From assembly GCA_051953655.1 (NCBI GenBank), contig JBQCIO010000259.1, forward strand, positions 1 through 19,235: a stretch of 19,235 nt of DNA. The letters run 5' to 3'. The stretch is from JBQCHF01 sp051953655. Its GTDB lineage: Bacteria > Actinomycetota > Actinomycetes > Motilibacterales > Motilibacteraceae. Under the pieces are notes generated by a model. That model was not told the DNA's origin. It saw only the letters and a program-made list of their open reading frames with translations, and ran no database searches. Shown here in pieces: positions 6,753 to 13,794 of this stretch. Positions within the stretch are counted from its first letter, which is position 1, and each line of letters starts with the position of its first letter. A program made the translations under genes and the position numbers.

Positions 6753-6944
6753 ATGACCTCACCGGAGACCACCGCCGCCGGGACCGCGCTGGCCGCCGAC
6801 CGGCTCGCCGTCGTGCCGGCCGCCCGCACCGAGGCCGACGGCGGGGGCGCCCGCACCGGCTGGGCGTCCTGGCTGCCGCTGTGCGAGGCGGTCACCGCGA
6901 ACCTGGCGACCATCCCCGCCTGGGACGAGGCGCGCTCGCGCTAG
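6753..6944 (+). CDS. Small hypothetical protein (63 aa)
   Basis: I do not recognise this protein. It is 63 aa, Ala- and Thr-rich at the N-terminus, with no signal peptide or membrane helix and one Cys. A more conserved-looking C-terminal half (about 34-63) contains GWASWLPLCEAVTANLATIP and ends in WDEARSR. Evidence that it is real: a TAGCGT box seven bases before the ATG, codon use with strong third-position GC, and tight linkage (GTG five bases after its stop) to the next gene. An in-frame GTG at 6744 is less likely because it overlaps the -10 box. It is divergent from adoK. Function unknown. Confidence 0.6.
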   Translation: MTSPETTAAGTALAADRLAVVPAARTEADGGGARTGWASWLPLCEAVTANLATIPAWDEARSR

Positions 6945-6949
6945 CCCCC

Positions 6950-7531
6950 GTGGCCGACGTGTCGCGGACGATCTACTACACGGCCAGCAGCCTGGACGGC
7001 TTCCTCGCCGACCCGGAGAACTCCCTGGACTGGCTGTTCGAGGTGGACACGGGCGGCGAGAGCGGGGACGACGCCGGCTTCGGCGAGTTCTTCGCCGGGA
7101 TCGGCGCGATGGCCATGGGCGCCACCACCTACCAGTGGGTGCTCGACCACGAGGACCTGCTGGCGCACCCGGAGCGCTGGACCGCCTCCTACGGCACCAC
7201 GCCGTGCTGGGTCTTCACCCACCGCGACCTCCCGCTCGTCCCCGGCGGCGACGTCCGCCTCGTCCACGGCGACGTCGGCCCGGTGCACGCGCAGATGCTC
7301 GAGGCGGCCGCCGGGAAGGACGTGTGGCTGGTCGGCGGCGGCGGGCTGGCCGGCCAGTTCGCCGACGCCGGGCTGCTGGACGAGCTCCAGGTGCAGCTGG
7401 CACCGGTGACCCTGGGCGCCGGTGCGCCGCTGCTCCCCCGCCGGCTGCTGGCCCGCGACCTCACCCTCACCGCCGTCGGCCGGCAGGGACAGCTGGCGCT
7501 GCTCACCTACGCCGTCCGCCGGGCCGGCTGA
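6950..7531 (+). CDS. Dihydrofolate reductase family protein (RibD C-terminal domain)
   Basis: A 193-aa single-domain protein of the RibD_C/DHFR-like superfamily, typically NAD(P)H-dependent reductases of unknown substrate. Visible family features are the N-terminal strand TIYYTASSLDGFLAD (about 7-21), MGATTYQWV (56-64), and the nucleotide-binding VWLVGGGGLAGQF (125-137), followed by LLDELQVQLAPVTLGAG. It lacks the deaminase domain of bifunctional RibD and sits outside any riboflavin cluster, so a stand-alone reductase is more likely than a riboflavin enzyme. The start is probably GTG at 6950 (alternative GTG 6959); a start further upstream would overlap the previous gene. No Shine-Dalgarno is visible. 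It ends before the strong hairpin at 7621-7648. Confidence 0.85.
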   Translation: MADVSRTIYYTASSLDGFLADPENSLDWLFEVDTGGESGDDAGFGEFFAGIGAMAMGATTYQWVLDHEDLLAHPERWTASYGTTPCWVFTHRDLPLVPGGDVRLVHGDVGPVHAQMLEAAAGKDVWLVGGGGLAGQFADAGLLDELQVQLAPVTLGAGAPLLPRRLLARDLTLTAVGRQGQLALLTYAVRRAG

Positions 7532-7620
7532 CGACCGGATCGAGCAGCGGGTCGGTGAGCGGCTCGGTCGGCGGGGCCGGGACCGGCTGACGAGGCAGCC
7601 TGAGTCCGGAGACGACGTCG

Positions 7621-7648
7621 GCCGGCCCCCTCGCGCGAGGGAGCCGGC
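7621..7648. terminator. Bidirectional hairpin terminator
   Basis: 13-bp arms (7621-7633 and 7636-7648) with one mismatch and a two-base loop. The stem can extend outward through ACGTC/GACGT with a bulge. It lies between the convergent RibD_C gene and erpA. No U-tract follows, as is usual in high-GC actinobacteria. Confidence 0.75.
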
Positions 7649-7694
7649 CGGACGTCAGCGCTCGGGCGGGCCGAGCCAGTCGTACTGAGCAGTC

Positions 7695-8045
7695 TCAGTG
7701 GAACGAGTCGCCGCAGGCGCAGGAGCCGGTGGCGTTGGGGTTGTCGATGGTGAAGCCCTGCTTCTCGATGGTGTCGACGAAGTCGATCGTGGCGCCGCCG
7801 AGGTAGGGGGCGCTCATCCGGTCGACGACGACGTTGACCCCGCCGAAGTCCTTGACGACGTCGCCGTCGAGCGAGCGCTCGTCGAAGAACAGCTGGTAGC
7901 GCAGGCCGGAGCAGCCACCGGGCTGCACGGCGACGCGCAGGGCCAGGTCGTCGCGACCCTCCTGCTCGAGCAGGCTCTTCACCTTGGACGCAGCGGTCTC
8001 GGTGAGGAGGATGCCGCTCTGGGTGGTCTCGTCCTGGACGGTCAT
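7695..8045 (-). CDS. erpA: Iron-sulfur cluster insertion protein (HesB/IscA/ErpA family)
   Basis: A-type Fe-S carrier that receives clusters from the assembly machinery and delivers them to apo-enzymes. It is 116 aa with the three invariant cysteines: Cys45 in QPGGCSGLRYQLFF, and Cys109 and Cys111 in the C-terminal GSCACGDSFH. LLTETAASKVKSLL and GATIDFVDTIEKQGFTIDNP are family typical. The ATG at 8045 has GGGAG seven bases upstream. A longer open frame continues far upstream through the glycerate kinase region but is a shadow. In M. tuberculosis the orthologue Rv2204c sits near adoK and a glycerate kinase, as here. NadA in this window is a potential client, being a 4Fe-4S enzyme, but that link is inference. 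Confidence 0.93.
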   Translation of the reverse strand: MTVQDETTQSGILLTETAASKVKSLLEQEGRDDLALRVAVQPGGCSGLRYQLFFDERSLDGDVVKDFGGVNVVVDRMSAPYLGGATIDFVDTIEKQGFTIDNPNATGSCACGDSFH

Positions 8046-8227
8046 GCGTGGGCTCCCGATCTGGTGGTGACGCGTCTCGCGGCTTCTAGCGCCCGACCGC
8101 GTCAGCGCATTCCCTTGTCGTCCCGATCGCTGTGAAGTCGAACGGTGGTTCTCGCTGGGTGATTCCCCATCGTGGCACACGCACTCCAGCGCAGCGGTGC
8201 GCACCGCACAGTCGTGGGCCCGAGCGC
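8046..8227. other. Intergenic region between glycerate kinase and erpA
   Basis: 182 bases upstream of erpA on the minus strand and downstream of the glycerate kinase stop. It holds a 14-bp perfect palindrome GCGGTGCGCACCGC at 8194-8207, 20 bases past the kinase stop, which may be a weak terminator. The remaining part presumably holds the erpA promoter, but I could not choose a convincing -10/-35 pair. Confidence 0.4.
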
Positions 8228-9337
8228 TCAGCGGCGGGACCAGGTCCGGGCCACCCGGGCGGCCAGCGCGGTGAGCACCTCGGCCGGGCGCGCCATCGCC
8301 GCGGCCACCTGGTCCGGGGTCTCCGCGCACGCGTAGGCCGACTCGACGCCGGTGGCGGCCATCTCCCGGCGCCCCACCTCGACCCGTCCGGCCAGCACGA
8401 TGACCGGGCGGCCCACCGCCGTGGCCGCACGGGCCACGCCCGCGGGGACCTTGCCGCGCAGGGACGTGGCGTCGAAGCTGCCCTCCCCGGTGACGACGAG
8501 GTCGACGTCGGCCACCGCGTCGGCGAAGCCGGTGGCCCGCATGACCACCTCGACCCCGTTCTCGCGCCGCGCGCCGAGCAGCAGCAGCGCGTGCCCCAGC
8601 CCGCCGGCGGCCCCGGCACCGGCCGCCCGGGCCCTCTTCTCGTCGGTGATCCGACCCCAGTGCGCGAGCGCGCCGTCGAGCTCGGCGGCCTGCTCGAAGG
8701 TGGCCCCCTTCTGGGCGGCGAAGGCCATGCTCGCCCCGCCGGGTCCGGCCAGCGGGGAGTCGACGTCGCTGGCCAGCACCAGCTCCACCCCGGCCAGCCG
8801 TTCCCGGGCCGGCTCGAGGTCCACGGCGACGACGTCGGTGAGCGCGAGCCCGCCGCGGCGCAGGGAGTCCTCCGGGCCGTCCACGACCCGCGCCCCGAGC
8901 GCGTCGAGCATCCCCGCGCCGCCGTCGTTGGTCGCGCTCCCACCGAGGCCCACCACGAGCCGGTGGGCACCGGACTCCAGCGCGGCCAGCACCAGCGCGC
9001 CGACGCCGTAGGTGCTCGCCACCGTCGGGTCGCGGTCCTCCGGGGCGACCAGGGCCAGCCCGCACGCCTCGGCCGCCTCGACGTAGGCGGTGTCCCCCAC
9101 GACCAGCACCGCGGCCGGGACCTCACGGCCCAGCGGGTCGGTGGCCGGCACGACGAGCAGCTCGCCGCCCAGCGCCGCGTGCACGGCGTCGAGGAAGCCA
9201 GGGCCGCCGTCGGCGAGCGGGGCGAGCACCAGGTCGTCAGCCGGCGACGTCTGCCGCCAGCCCTCCGCGATGGCCTCGGCGGCCTGCACCGCGGTCAGCG
9301 TGCCGGCGAACTTGTCGGGAGCGATGAGGACGCGCAC
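8228..9337 (-). CDS. Glycerate kinase (GlxK/GarK family)
   Basis: ATP-dependent phosphorylation of D-glycerate (2-phosphoglycerate in this family), feeding glyoxylate or serine-derived carbon into glycolysis. The 369-aa protein matches family length. Motifs include the N-terminal VLIAPDKFAGTLTA (about 3-15), GLGGSATNDGGAGML (130-144), DVDSPL (191-196, usually DVDNPL) and GEGSFD (284-289). The early ADGGEG block reads ADGGPGFLDA (42-51), a variation common in my memory of actinobacterial members. The GTG start at 9337 lacks an obvious Shine-Dalgarno. It is divergent from the S53 peptidase and parallels Rv2205c near erpA and adoK. Neither a glyoxylate carboligase nor a tartronate reductase gene is present. 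Confidence 0.92.
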   Translation of the reverse strand: MRVLIAPDKFAGTLTAVQAAEAIAEGWRQTSPADDLVLAPLADGGPGFLDAVHAALGGELLVVPATDPLGREVPAAVLVVGDTAYVEAAEACGLALVAPEDRDPTVASTYGVGALVLAALESGAHRLVVGLGGSATNDGGAGMLDALGARVVDGPEDSLRRGGLALTDVVAVDLEPARERLAGVELVLASDVDSPLAGPGGASMAFAAQKGATFEQAAELDGALAHWGRITDEKRARAAGAGAAGGLGHALLLLGARRENGVEVVMRATGFADAVADVDLVVTGEGSFDATSLRGKVPAGVARAATAVGRPVIVLAGRVEVGRREMAATGVESAYACAETPDQVAAAMARPAEVLTALAARVARTWSRR

Positions 9338-9485
9338 GGAGGCGCAGTCTGCCGTATGCCACCGCGTGGTCCTCGCGTCGCTGGCTGTGGAGGTCCGGGC
9401 AAAGCGCTCGCCGTCGGCCGGTAAAGGTTCTTCCGGGGGCGAGCGTCGCGCAGCCCGACATGTGGCGATCTACGTCGGCCGTGCC

Positions 9486-9491
9486 TAGCGT
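9486..9491 (+). promoter_or_regulatory. Putative -10 box for the S53 peptidase
   Basis: TAGCGT, about 78 bases before the ATG at 9569. With TGGCGA at 9463-9468 as a 17-base-spaced -35 candidate, it would give a leader of about 70 bases containing the Shine-Dalgarno at 9559-9564. The region 9338-9568 between divergent genes holds no other clear feature. Confidence 0.4.
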
Positions 9492-9558
9492 CCGGCCACC
9501 GGCGACCACGGGGTGGTCGGCGGAACGAACAGTCCGCTGCCCTGGTGAGGGCCTGCTC

Positions 9559-9564
9559 GAGGAG
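9559..9564 (+). promoter_or_regulatory. Ribosome binding site deciding the S53 peptidase start
   Basis: GAGGAG four to six bases before ATG 9569. It favours this start over GTG 9545, which would add eight residues before the signal peptide. Confidence 0.7.
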
Positions 9565-9568
9565 ATCC

Positions 9569-10849
9569 ATGCGCCTACCCACCACCCGGCGCGCGGTGGC
9601 CACCGCCGCCGCGGCCCTGTCCGTCGCGGTGGCGCCGCTGGCCGCCGCCGCCCCGTCCACCGCGTCGACGACCTCGACGTCGTCGAACGGCAACCTGGTC
9701 TTCACGGTGCACCCGCTGACGCACCCGGCCCCCTCGGTCGCCCTCACCGGCGACACCGCGAGCCGGTGCTTGGCCAGCGGCCTGCTCTGCTACAACCCCG
9801 CGGACATCCGCAAGGCCTACGACATCCCCGCCACGGTGGACGGACAGCCGGCCGGCACCGGCACGACGATCGTCATCGTCGACGCCTTCGGGAGCCCCAC
9901 CGCGCAGGCCGACCTCGACACCTTCAGCGACGCCTTCGGCCTGCCGCGCACGACGATCGACGTCGTCTACCCGGGCGGGAAGCCCAGCTTCAGCGGCTCG
10001 GACAACCAGGTCGGCTGGGCGGAGGAGACCAGCCTGGACCTGCAGTGGGCGCACGCGGTGGCTCCCGGGGCGAAGATCGTGCTCGACGTGGCCGCCACGA
10101 ACTACGGCAACGTCCTCAACAACGCGGTGCAGTACGCGGTCGACCACCACCTCGGCGACGTCATCTCGATGAGCTACGGCTCCCCGGAATCAGACTTCCG
10201 GGGCAACAACGCCCAGGTCCTGCAGGGCCACAAGATCTTCGCGGCCGCGGCGGCCCGGAACATCACCGCCTTCGCCTCCGCGGGCGACTCCGGCTCGGAC
10301 AACGGTGCGGGCTTCGGCAACTACGCCTTCCCCGCCGACGACCCCAACGTCATCTCGGTGGGTGGCACCAACCTGTTCACCGACGGCGCGACCGGTGAGT
10401 ACGCCGGCGAGACGGTGTGGGGCGACTACACCGGCTGCGCCCTGGGCTGCTCCTTCGGCCCGATCGGCGCCACCGGCGGCGCGCCGAGCCTCTACACGGC
10501 CAAGCAGGGCGCCGACGTCTCCTACAACGCGTCGGTCTACACCGGCGTGCTGACCTACCTGGGCTTCCTGGGCGGGGACTCGGGCTTCTACATCTTCGGC
10601 GGCACCAGCGCCGGCTCCCCCCAGTGGGCCGGCATCACCGCGGTGCTCGACCAGGCGCGCGGCAGCGACCTCGGGCTGTTCACCGATCGGCTGCCGCAGC
10701 TGGCCGCCCAGGGCGCGCTGCGGGACGTCACCACCGGTGACAACGAGACGGACACCTTCACCGGCGGCTTCTCCGCCACCGCGGGTACCGACTCGCCCAC
10801 CGGCTACGGCACCCCCGACGTCGGCAAGCTGATCAGTGCGCTGAGCTGA
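9569..10849 (+). CDS. Secreted S53 family (sedolisin/kumamolisin-like) serine peptidase
   Basis: Predicted exported serine-carboxyl peptidase of 426 aa. An N-terminal Arg pair and hydrophobic stretch (about 5-28) ending in AAAAP form a Sec or Tat-like signal. The sedolisin catalytic set is visible: Glu153 and Asp157 in EETSLDLQW, Asp240 in SAGDSGS (oxyanion), Ser347 in GGTSAGSPQWAG. A C-terminal calcium-site pattern (RDVTTGDN, GYGTPDVGKL) is also present. Between the signal and the catalytic domain start (YNPADIRKAYDIP, about 75) there are only some 45 residues, whereas family members normally have a 150-200 residue activation domain. Cys67/Cys74 and Cys290/Cys294 could form disulfides. It is monocistronic and ends in a strong terminator at 10865-10897. 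Confidence 0.92.
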   Translation: MRLPTTRRAVATAAAALSVAVAPLAAAAPSTASTTSTSSNGNLVFTVHPLTHPAPSVALTGDTASRCLASGLLCYNPADIRKAYDIPATVDGQPAGTGTTIVIVDAFGSPTAQADLDTFSDAFGLPRTTIDVVYPGGKPSFSGSDNQVGWAEETSLDLQWAHAVAPGAKIVLDVAATNYGNVLNNAVQYAVDHHLGDVISMSYGSPESDFRGNNAQVLQGHKIFAAAAARNITAFASAGDSGSDNGAGFGNYAFPADDPNVISVGGTNLFTDGATGEYAGETVWGDYTGCALGCSFGPIGATGGAPSLYTAKQGADVSYNASVYTGVLTYLGFLGGDSGFYIFGGTSAGSPQWAGITAVLDQARGSDLGLFTDRLPQLAAQGALRDVTTGDNETDTFTGGFSATAGTDSPTGYGTPDVGKLISALS

Positions 10850-10864
10850 CCACGGCAGTCCGAG

Positions 10865-10897
10865 GCCGGCCCGGGAGCGACAGGCTCCCGGGCCGGC
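10865..10897 (+). terminator. Strong hairpin terminator after the S53 peptidase
   Basis: Perfect 14-bp stem (10865-10878 with 10884-10897) and five-base loop, 16 bases past the stop codon. No T-tract. It insulates the peptidase from nadA. Confidence 0.85.
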
Positions 10898-10962
10898 GTC
10901 GTCCAGGGCAGCCCCGGGGGTGCGGCAGGACCCAGGGCCGTGGCCAGCGGGAGACACCGTCC

Positions 10963-10968
10963 TAGGAT
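10963..10968 (+). promoter_or_regulatory. Putative -10 box for nadA
   Basis: TAGGAT, about 58 bases before the nadA GTG. It matches the TAGSNT pattern of other starts in the window. The expected leader would be about 50 bases with TGAGGAG at 11012-11018. No NiaR- or NadQ-type operator was recognised. Confidence 0.4.
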
Positions 10969-11026
10969 CGTGCGCGCAGGCGCGTGCGCGCCCGCCGCCG
11001 CCAGGCGCTGGTGAGGAGCCTCTTCC

Positions 11027-12247
11027 GTGACCACTACCGACCTCGGTCTTCCCGAGGGCGTCGAGCCCACCCCGCTGGCCCTGCTCCTGCTGGGCCGCGA
11101 CACGGACCTCGCGAGCGAGCGCGGCGTCGAGTGCCCCGGCGACCTCCCCTCCCCCAGCGACCCGGACCTGGTCGCTCGGGCGCGGGCGGCCAAGGCGGCG
11201 CTGGGTGAGCGCGTGTTCGTGCTCGGGCACCACTACCAGCGCGACGAGGTCATCGAGTTCGCCGACGTCACCGGCGACTCCTTCAAGCTCTCCCGCGACG
11301 CCGCGGCCCGGCCCGACGCCGAGTTCGTCGTGTTCTGCGGCGTGCACTTCATGGCCGAGTCGGCCGACATCCTCACCGGCCCGCACCAGCAGGTGGTGCT
11401 TCCCGACCTCGCGGCCGGGTGCTCGATGGCCGACATGGCCAGCGCCACCCAGGTCGAGGAGTGCTGGGACGCGCTGGTGGACGCGGGCGTGGCCGGCGAG
11501 GTCGTCCCGGTCTCCTACATGAACTCCTCGGCCGCCATCAAGGCGTTCACCGGGCGGCACGGCGGCACGATCTGCACCTCCTCCAACGCCAAGCAGTCGC
11601 TGGAGTGGGCGTTCACCCAGGGCAGCAAGGTGCTCTTCCTGCCCGACCAGCACCTGGGCCGCAACACCGCGGTGCTGCAGCAGGGCCTCTCGCTCGACGA
11701 CTGCGTCGTCTGGGACCCGCACAAGCCGCACGGCGGGCTCACCGCCGACCAGCTGCGGGCCGCCACGATGATCCTGTGGCGCGGGCACTGCTCGGTGCAC
11801 GGCCGGTTCAGCCCGGAGAACGTCGACGAGGTGCGCGAGCGGGTGCCCGGCATCAACGTGCTGGTGCACCCCGAGTGCCGGCACGAGGTCGTCGTCAAGG
11901 CCGACTCGGTGGGCTCGACCGAGCACATCATCCGGACCCTCGAGGCGGCCCCCGCCGGCTCGGCGTGGGCCATCGGCACCGAGCTGAACCTGGTGCAGCG
12001 CCTCGCCACGGCGCACCCGGACAAGCAGGTCGTCTACCTCGACCGCACCGTGTGCTTCTGCTCCACCATGAACCGGATCGACCTGCCGCACCTCGTCTGG
12101 GCGCTCGAGTCGCTCGTGGAGGGCCGGGTCGTCAACCGGATCGTGGTGGACGAGGACACCGCGCACTGGGCCCGGGTGGCGCTGGAGCGCATGCTCGCGC
12201 TGCCCGGGGTGGGTGCGGTGCCGGGGCCGGCGGCAGCACAGGACTGA
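11027..12247 (+). CDS. nadA: Quinolinate synthase A
   Basis: Condenses iminoaspartate with dihydroxyacetone phosphate to quinolinate in de novo NAD synthesis. It is a cytoplasmic 4Fe-4S enzyme of 406 aa, the long form. Conserved segments include GHHYQRDEV (67-75), FCGVHFMAESA (103-113), AGCSMADM (130-137), CTSSNAKQSLEW (183-194), FLPDQHLGRNTA (204-215), WRGHCSVHGRF (251-261), HPECRHEVV (281-289), AIGTELNLVQRL (315-326) and FCSTMNRIDLPHL (344-356). The likely cluster ligands are Cys132, Cys255 and Cys345. The GTG start at 11027 has TGAGGAG eight bases upstream. No nadB or nadC is adjacent, although these usually cluster in actinobacteria; what follows is a repeat-bearing gap. Confidence 0.97.
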   Translation: MTTTDLGLPEGVEPTPLALLLLGRDTDLASERGVECPGDLPSPSDPDLVARARAAKAALGERVFVLGHHYQRDEVIEFADVTGDSFKLSRDAAARPDAEFVVFCGVHFMAESADILTGPHQQVVLPDLAAGCSMADMASATQVEECWDALVDAGVAGEVVPVSYMNSSAAIKAFTGRHGGTICTSSNAKQSLEWAFTQGSKVLFLPDQHLGRNTAVLQQGLSLDDCVVWDPHKPHGGLTADQLRAATMILWRGHCSVHGRFSPENVDEVRERVPGINVLVHPECRHEVVVKADSVGSTEHIIRTLEAAPAGSAWAIGTELNLVQRLATAHPDKQVVYLDRTVCFCSTMNRIDLPHLVWALESLVEGRVVNRIVVDEDTAHWARVALERMLALPGVGAVPGPAAAQD

Positions 12248-12321
12248 GGGTTCTTCTCACGCACGCCGCGAGCACTCGAGCGGGCTTCTCGAGGGCGGCT
12301 GCGGTCCTGCGTCGGTTGAAA

Positions 12322-12335
12322 GGCGCTGGTGACGG
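12322..12335 (-). repeat. Repeat core copy A (inverted)
   Basis: Minus-strand CCGTCACCAGCGCC. With neighbours it shares 17 consecutive bases with copy C (12320-12336 against 12645-12661). Inverted relative to copies B and C. Confidence 0.6.
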
Positions 12336-12570
12336 CCGTGTCCAGGCGCTGCGGGGCCGGGCGGCCGAGCTGCGGTCCGGGGGGCGCAGAGTGTGACAGT
12401 TTGCCGCGACACGTCGGTTTTCCTTTCAACAGCGCCACTTTTCCCGGGAACGACCAGCTCCACGCTCCAGTGGAGAGCTGTTGCAGGACACGCCGGCGTA
12501 TGGCACAACAACCTTCCACTCGACGCTCGAACCGCCGGCCGGCCGCGGTAACGCCACCGCGGGCGGCCCC

Positions 12571-12584
12571 CCGTCACCAGCGCC
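12571..12584 (+). repeat. Repeat core copy B
   Basis: CCGTCACCAGCGCC, followed by a CTCGACC and TGCCCGA similar to copy C and preceded by GGCCCC as in copy C. It is 75 bases from copy C. Confidence 0.6.
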
Positions 12585-12645
12585 CTCGACCGTGCCCGAG
12601 CCGGCCGCAGCCCGGCCGCGCAACCCTCGCCGCGCGTGGCCCCCG

Positions 12646-12659
12646 CCGTCACCAGCGCC
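12646..12659 (+). repeat. Repeat core copy C
   Basis: CCGTCACCAGCGCC, with flanks GGCCCC upstream and TTCGACC, TGCCCGA downstream shared with copy B. Ends 30 bases before the esterase stop codon. Confidence 0.6.
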
Positions 12660-12689
12660 TTCGACCTGCCCGACCACAGTCCAGGGCCG

Positions 12690-13775
12690 TCACGCCCCGC
12701 CCAGCGCCCACCTCAGCCCCTGCGCGAGCGCGGGGTCCCAGACCCAGAACGTGTGTGCGCCGGGGTGCTCGACGTAGGTGACGTCGACGCCGTGGGCCCG
12801 CAGCTGCGGCACCAGGGCCCGCATCTCCTCGCGCGGCAGCCCGTCCTCGCGCCCGACGTCCATGCGCACCCGCAGCGGCGGGCCGGGGGCGAGGTGGGCG
12901 ACGTAGCGGGACGGGTCGTCCTGGGCGGCGCGGCGGGCGGCGTCGGGGCCGTAGAGGGCGCTCATCCCGCCGGTGTACGTGGGGCGGGTGTAGCCGCTCA
13001 GGTCCAGCACGGCGGAGAAGACGTCGCGATGGCGCAGGCCGAGATTGAGGGCGCAGTAGCCGCCGGCGCTGTTGCCGGCCACGGTCCGACCGGCCCTGGT
13101 GGGCACCGTGCGCAGCGCGGCGTCGACGGCGGGCACCACCCGGTCCAGCAGCCAGGTGGCCGCCAGGGTGTTCCGGCCGTCCACGCACTCGGAGTCGTCG
13201 AGCCAGCCGCGCGACATCCGCGGGATGACCAGCACGGCCGGATGCCCGGCGGCGGCCTCGCGCCCGGCGGCGGCCAGCACCTGGCCGCCGTGCAGGAAGT
13301 CGGCCGGCACACCCGGGGACCCGTGCAGCAGGTAGACCGCCGGGAAGCGCCGGTCCGGCTCGGTGACGTACTGCGGCGGCAGCCACACCAGCACCCGGTC
13401 GTCGAGGATCCCGGTGCCGGTCAGGTCGGGTCGGACGGTGACCAGCGCGCCGCTGCGGGCGGCCCGGGCGCGCAGGACGGGGTCGGCCAGGACGCGGTCG
13501 ACCGGGGGCACGACCGGGTCGGCGTCCGAGCGCGCGACGCCGGCGGCGGCCTCGGCCAGCGAGGCCGGGGTGGGCAGGTAGTCGAACCAGGCGTTGGCCG
13601 CGGCCGCACCGCACACCGCCCACAGCGCCACCGTGGCAGCGGCCGTGGCCAACAGCGTCCGCCGGGCCCGCACCCGGCGCCGTCGGGAGGCGCGCAGCCA
13701 CCGGGCCAGGGTCACGGTCAGCACGGCGGCGACGAGGACCAGGGCGGCCGGGACCGCCGGGTTGGTCAGTGTCAC
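12690..13775 (-). CDS. Membrane-anchored alpha/beta hydrolase (esterase family)
   Basis: 361-aa protein with two N-terminal membrane helices (about 6-25 and 40-60) joined by an Arg-rich cytoplasmic loop (27-39), then an extracytoplasmic alpha/beta hydrolase of the esterase D/antigen 85-like group. The oxyanion region is LLHGSPG (149-155), the nucleophile is Ser236 in AGNSAGGY, and the likely acid and base are Asp311 or Glu310 (GREDG) and His341 (GAHTFWVW). The substrate is unknown; such enzymes act on carboxylic or mycolate-like esters. The GTG start at 13775 has CTCCCTCC in the plus strand (GGAGGGAG on minus) eight bases upstream. It is convergent with nadA and divergent from the rhomboid-like gene. 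A three-unit tandem repeat lies in its leader. Confidence 0.88.
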   Translation of the reverse strand: MTLTNPAVPAALVLVAAVLTVTLARWLRASRRRRVRARRTLLATAAATVALWAVCGAAAANAWFDYLPTPASLAEAAAGVARSDADPVVPPVDRVLADPVLRARAARSGALVTVRPDLTGTGILDDRVLVWLPPQYVTEPDRRFPAVYLLHGSPGVPADFLHGGQVLAAAGREAAAGHPAVLVIPRMSRGWLDDSECVDGRNTLAATWLLDRVVPAVDAALRTVPTRAGRTVAGNSAGGYCALNLGLRHRDVFSAVLDLSGYTRPTYTGGMSALYGPDAARRAAQDDPSRYVAHLAPGPPLRVRMDVGREDGLPREEMRALVPQLRAHGVDVTYVEHPGAHTFWVWDPALAQGLRWALGGA

Positions 13776-13780
13776 CGCCG

Positions 13781-13788
13781 CTCCCTCC
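13781..13788 (-). promoter_or_regulatory. Ribosome binding site for the esterase
   Basis: Minus-strand GGAGGGAG, about five to eight bases before GTG 13775-13773. It decides this start over other upstream frames. Confidence 0.75.
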
Positions 13789-13794
13789 GGGTGG

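Larger units (their letters stand above)
12248..12689. other. Repeat- and hairpin-rich intergenic gap after nadA
   Basis: 442 bases without a supported gene, between nadA and the convergent esterase. In order: a CTCGAG/CTCGAG 6-bp stem at 12275-12293; repeat core copy A at 12322-12335 (minus orientation); the 9-bp inverted pair GTTGAAAGG (12315-12323) and CCTTTCAAC (12422-12430); an AT-richer stretch at about 12394-12446; a 9-bp stem with a two-base bulge (12455-12463 with 12470-12480); ACGCCGGCGT palindrome 12490-12499; and repeat copies B and C near 12571 and 12646. Several open frames cross it in all directions, but none has a convincing start or protein. Confidence 0.6.

Noticed and set aside
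7695..9065. 456-residue open frame fusing erpA to upstream sequence
   Set aside because: Only its last 116 residues are the ErpA family. The upstream part runs through the glycerate kinase in another frame; ATG 8045 has its own ribosome site.
11004..11014. GGCGCTGGTGA near the nadA Shine-Dalgarno as a fourth copy of the gap repeat
   Set aside because: Eleven bases of match only, then diverges, and this word is common in GC-rich coding sequence. Probably chance.
12257..12652. Small open frames in the nadA-esterase gap
   Set aside because: Several overlap in opposite directions, with poor starts and Arg/Pro-rich products, as expected for noncoding GC-rich DNA.
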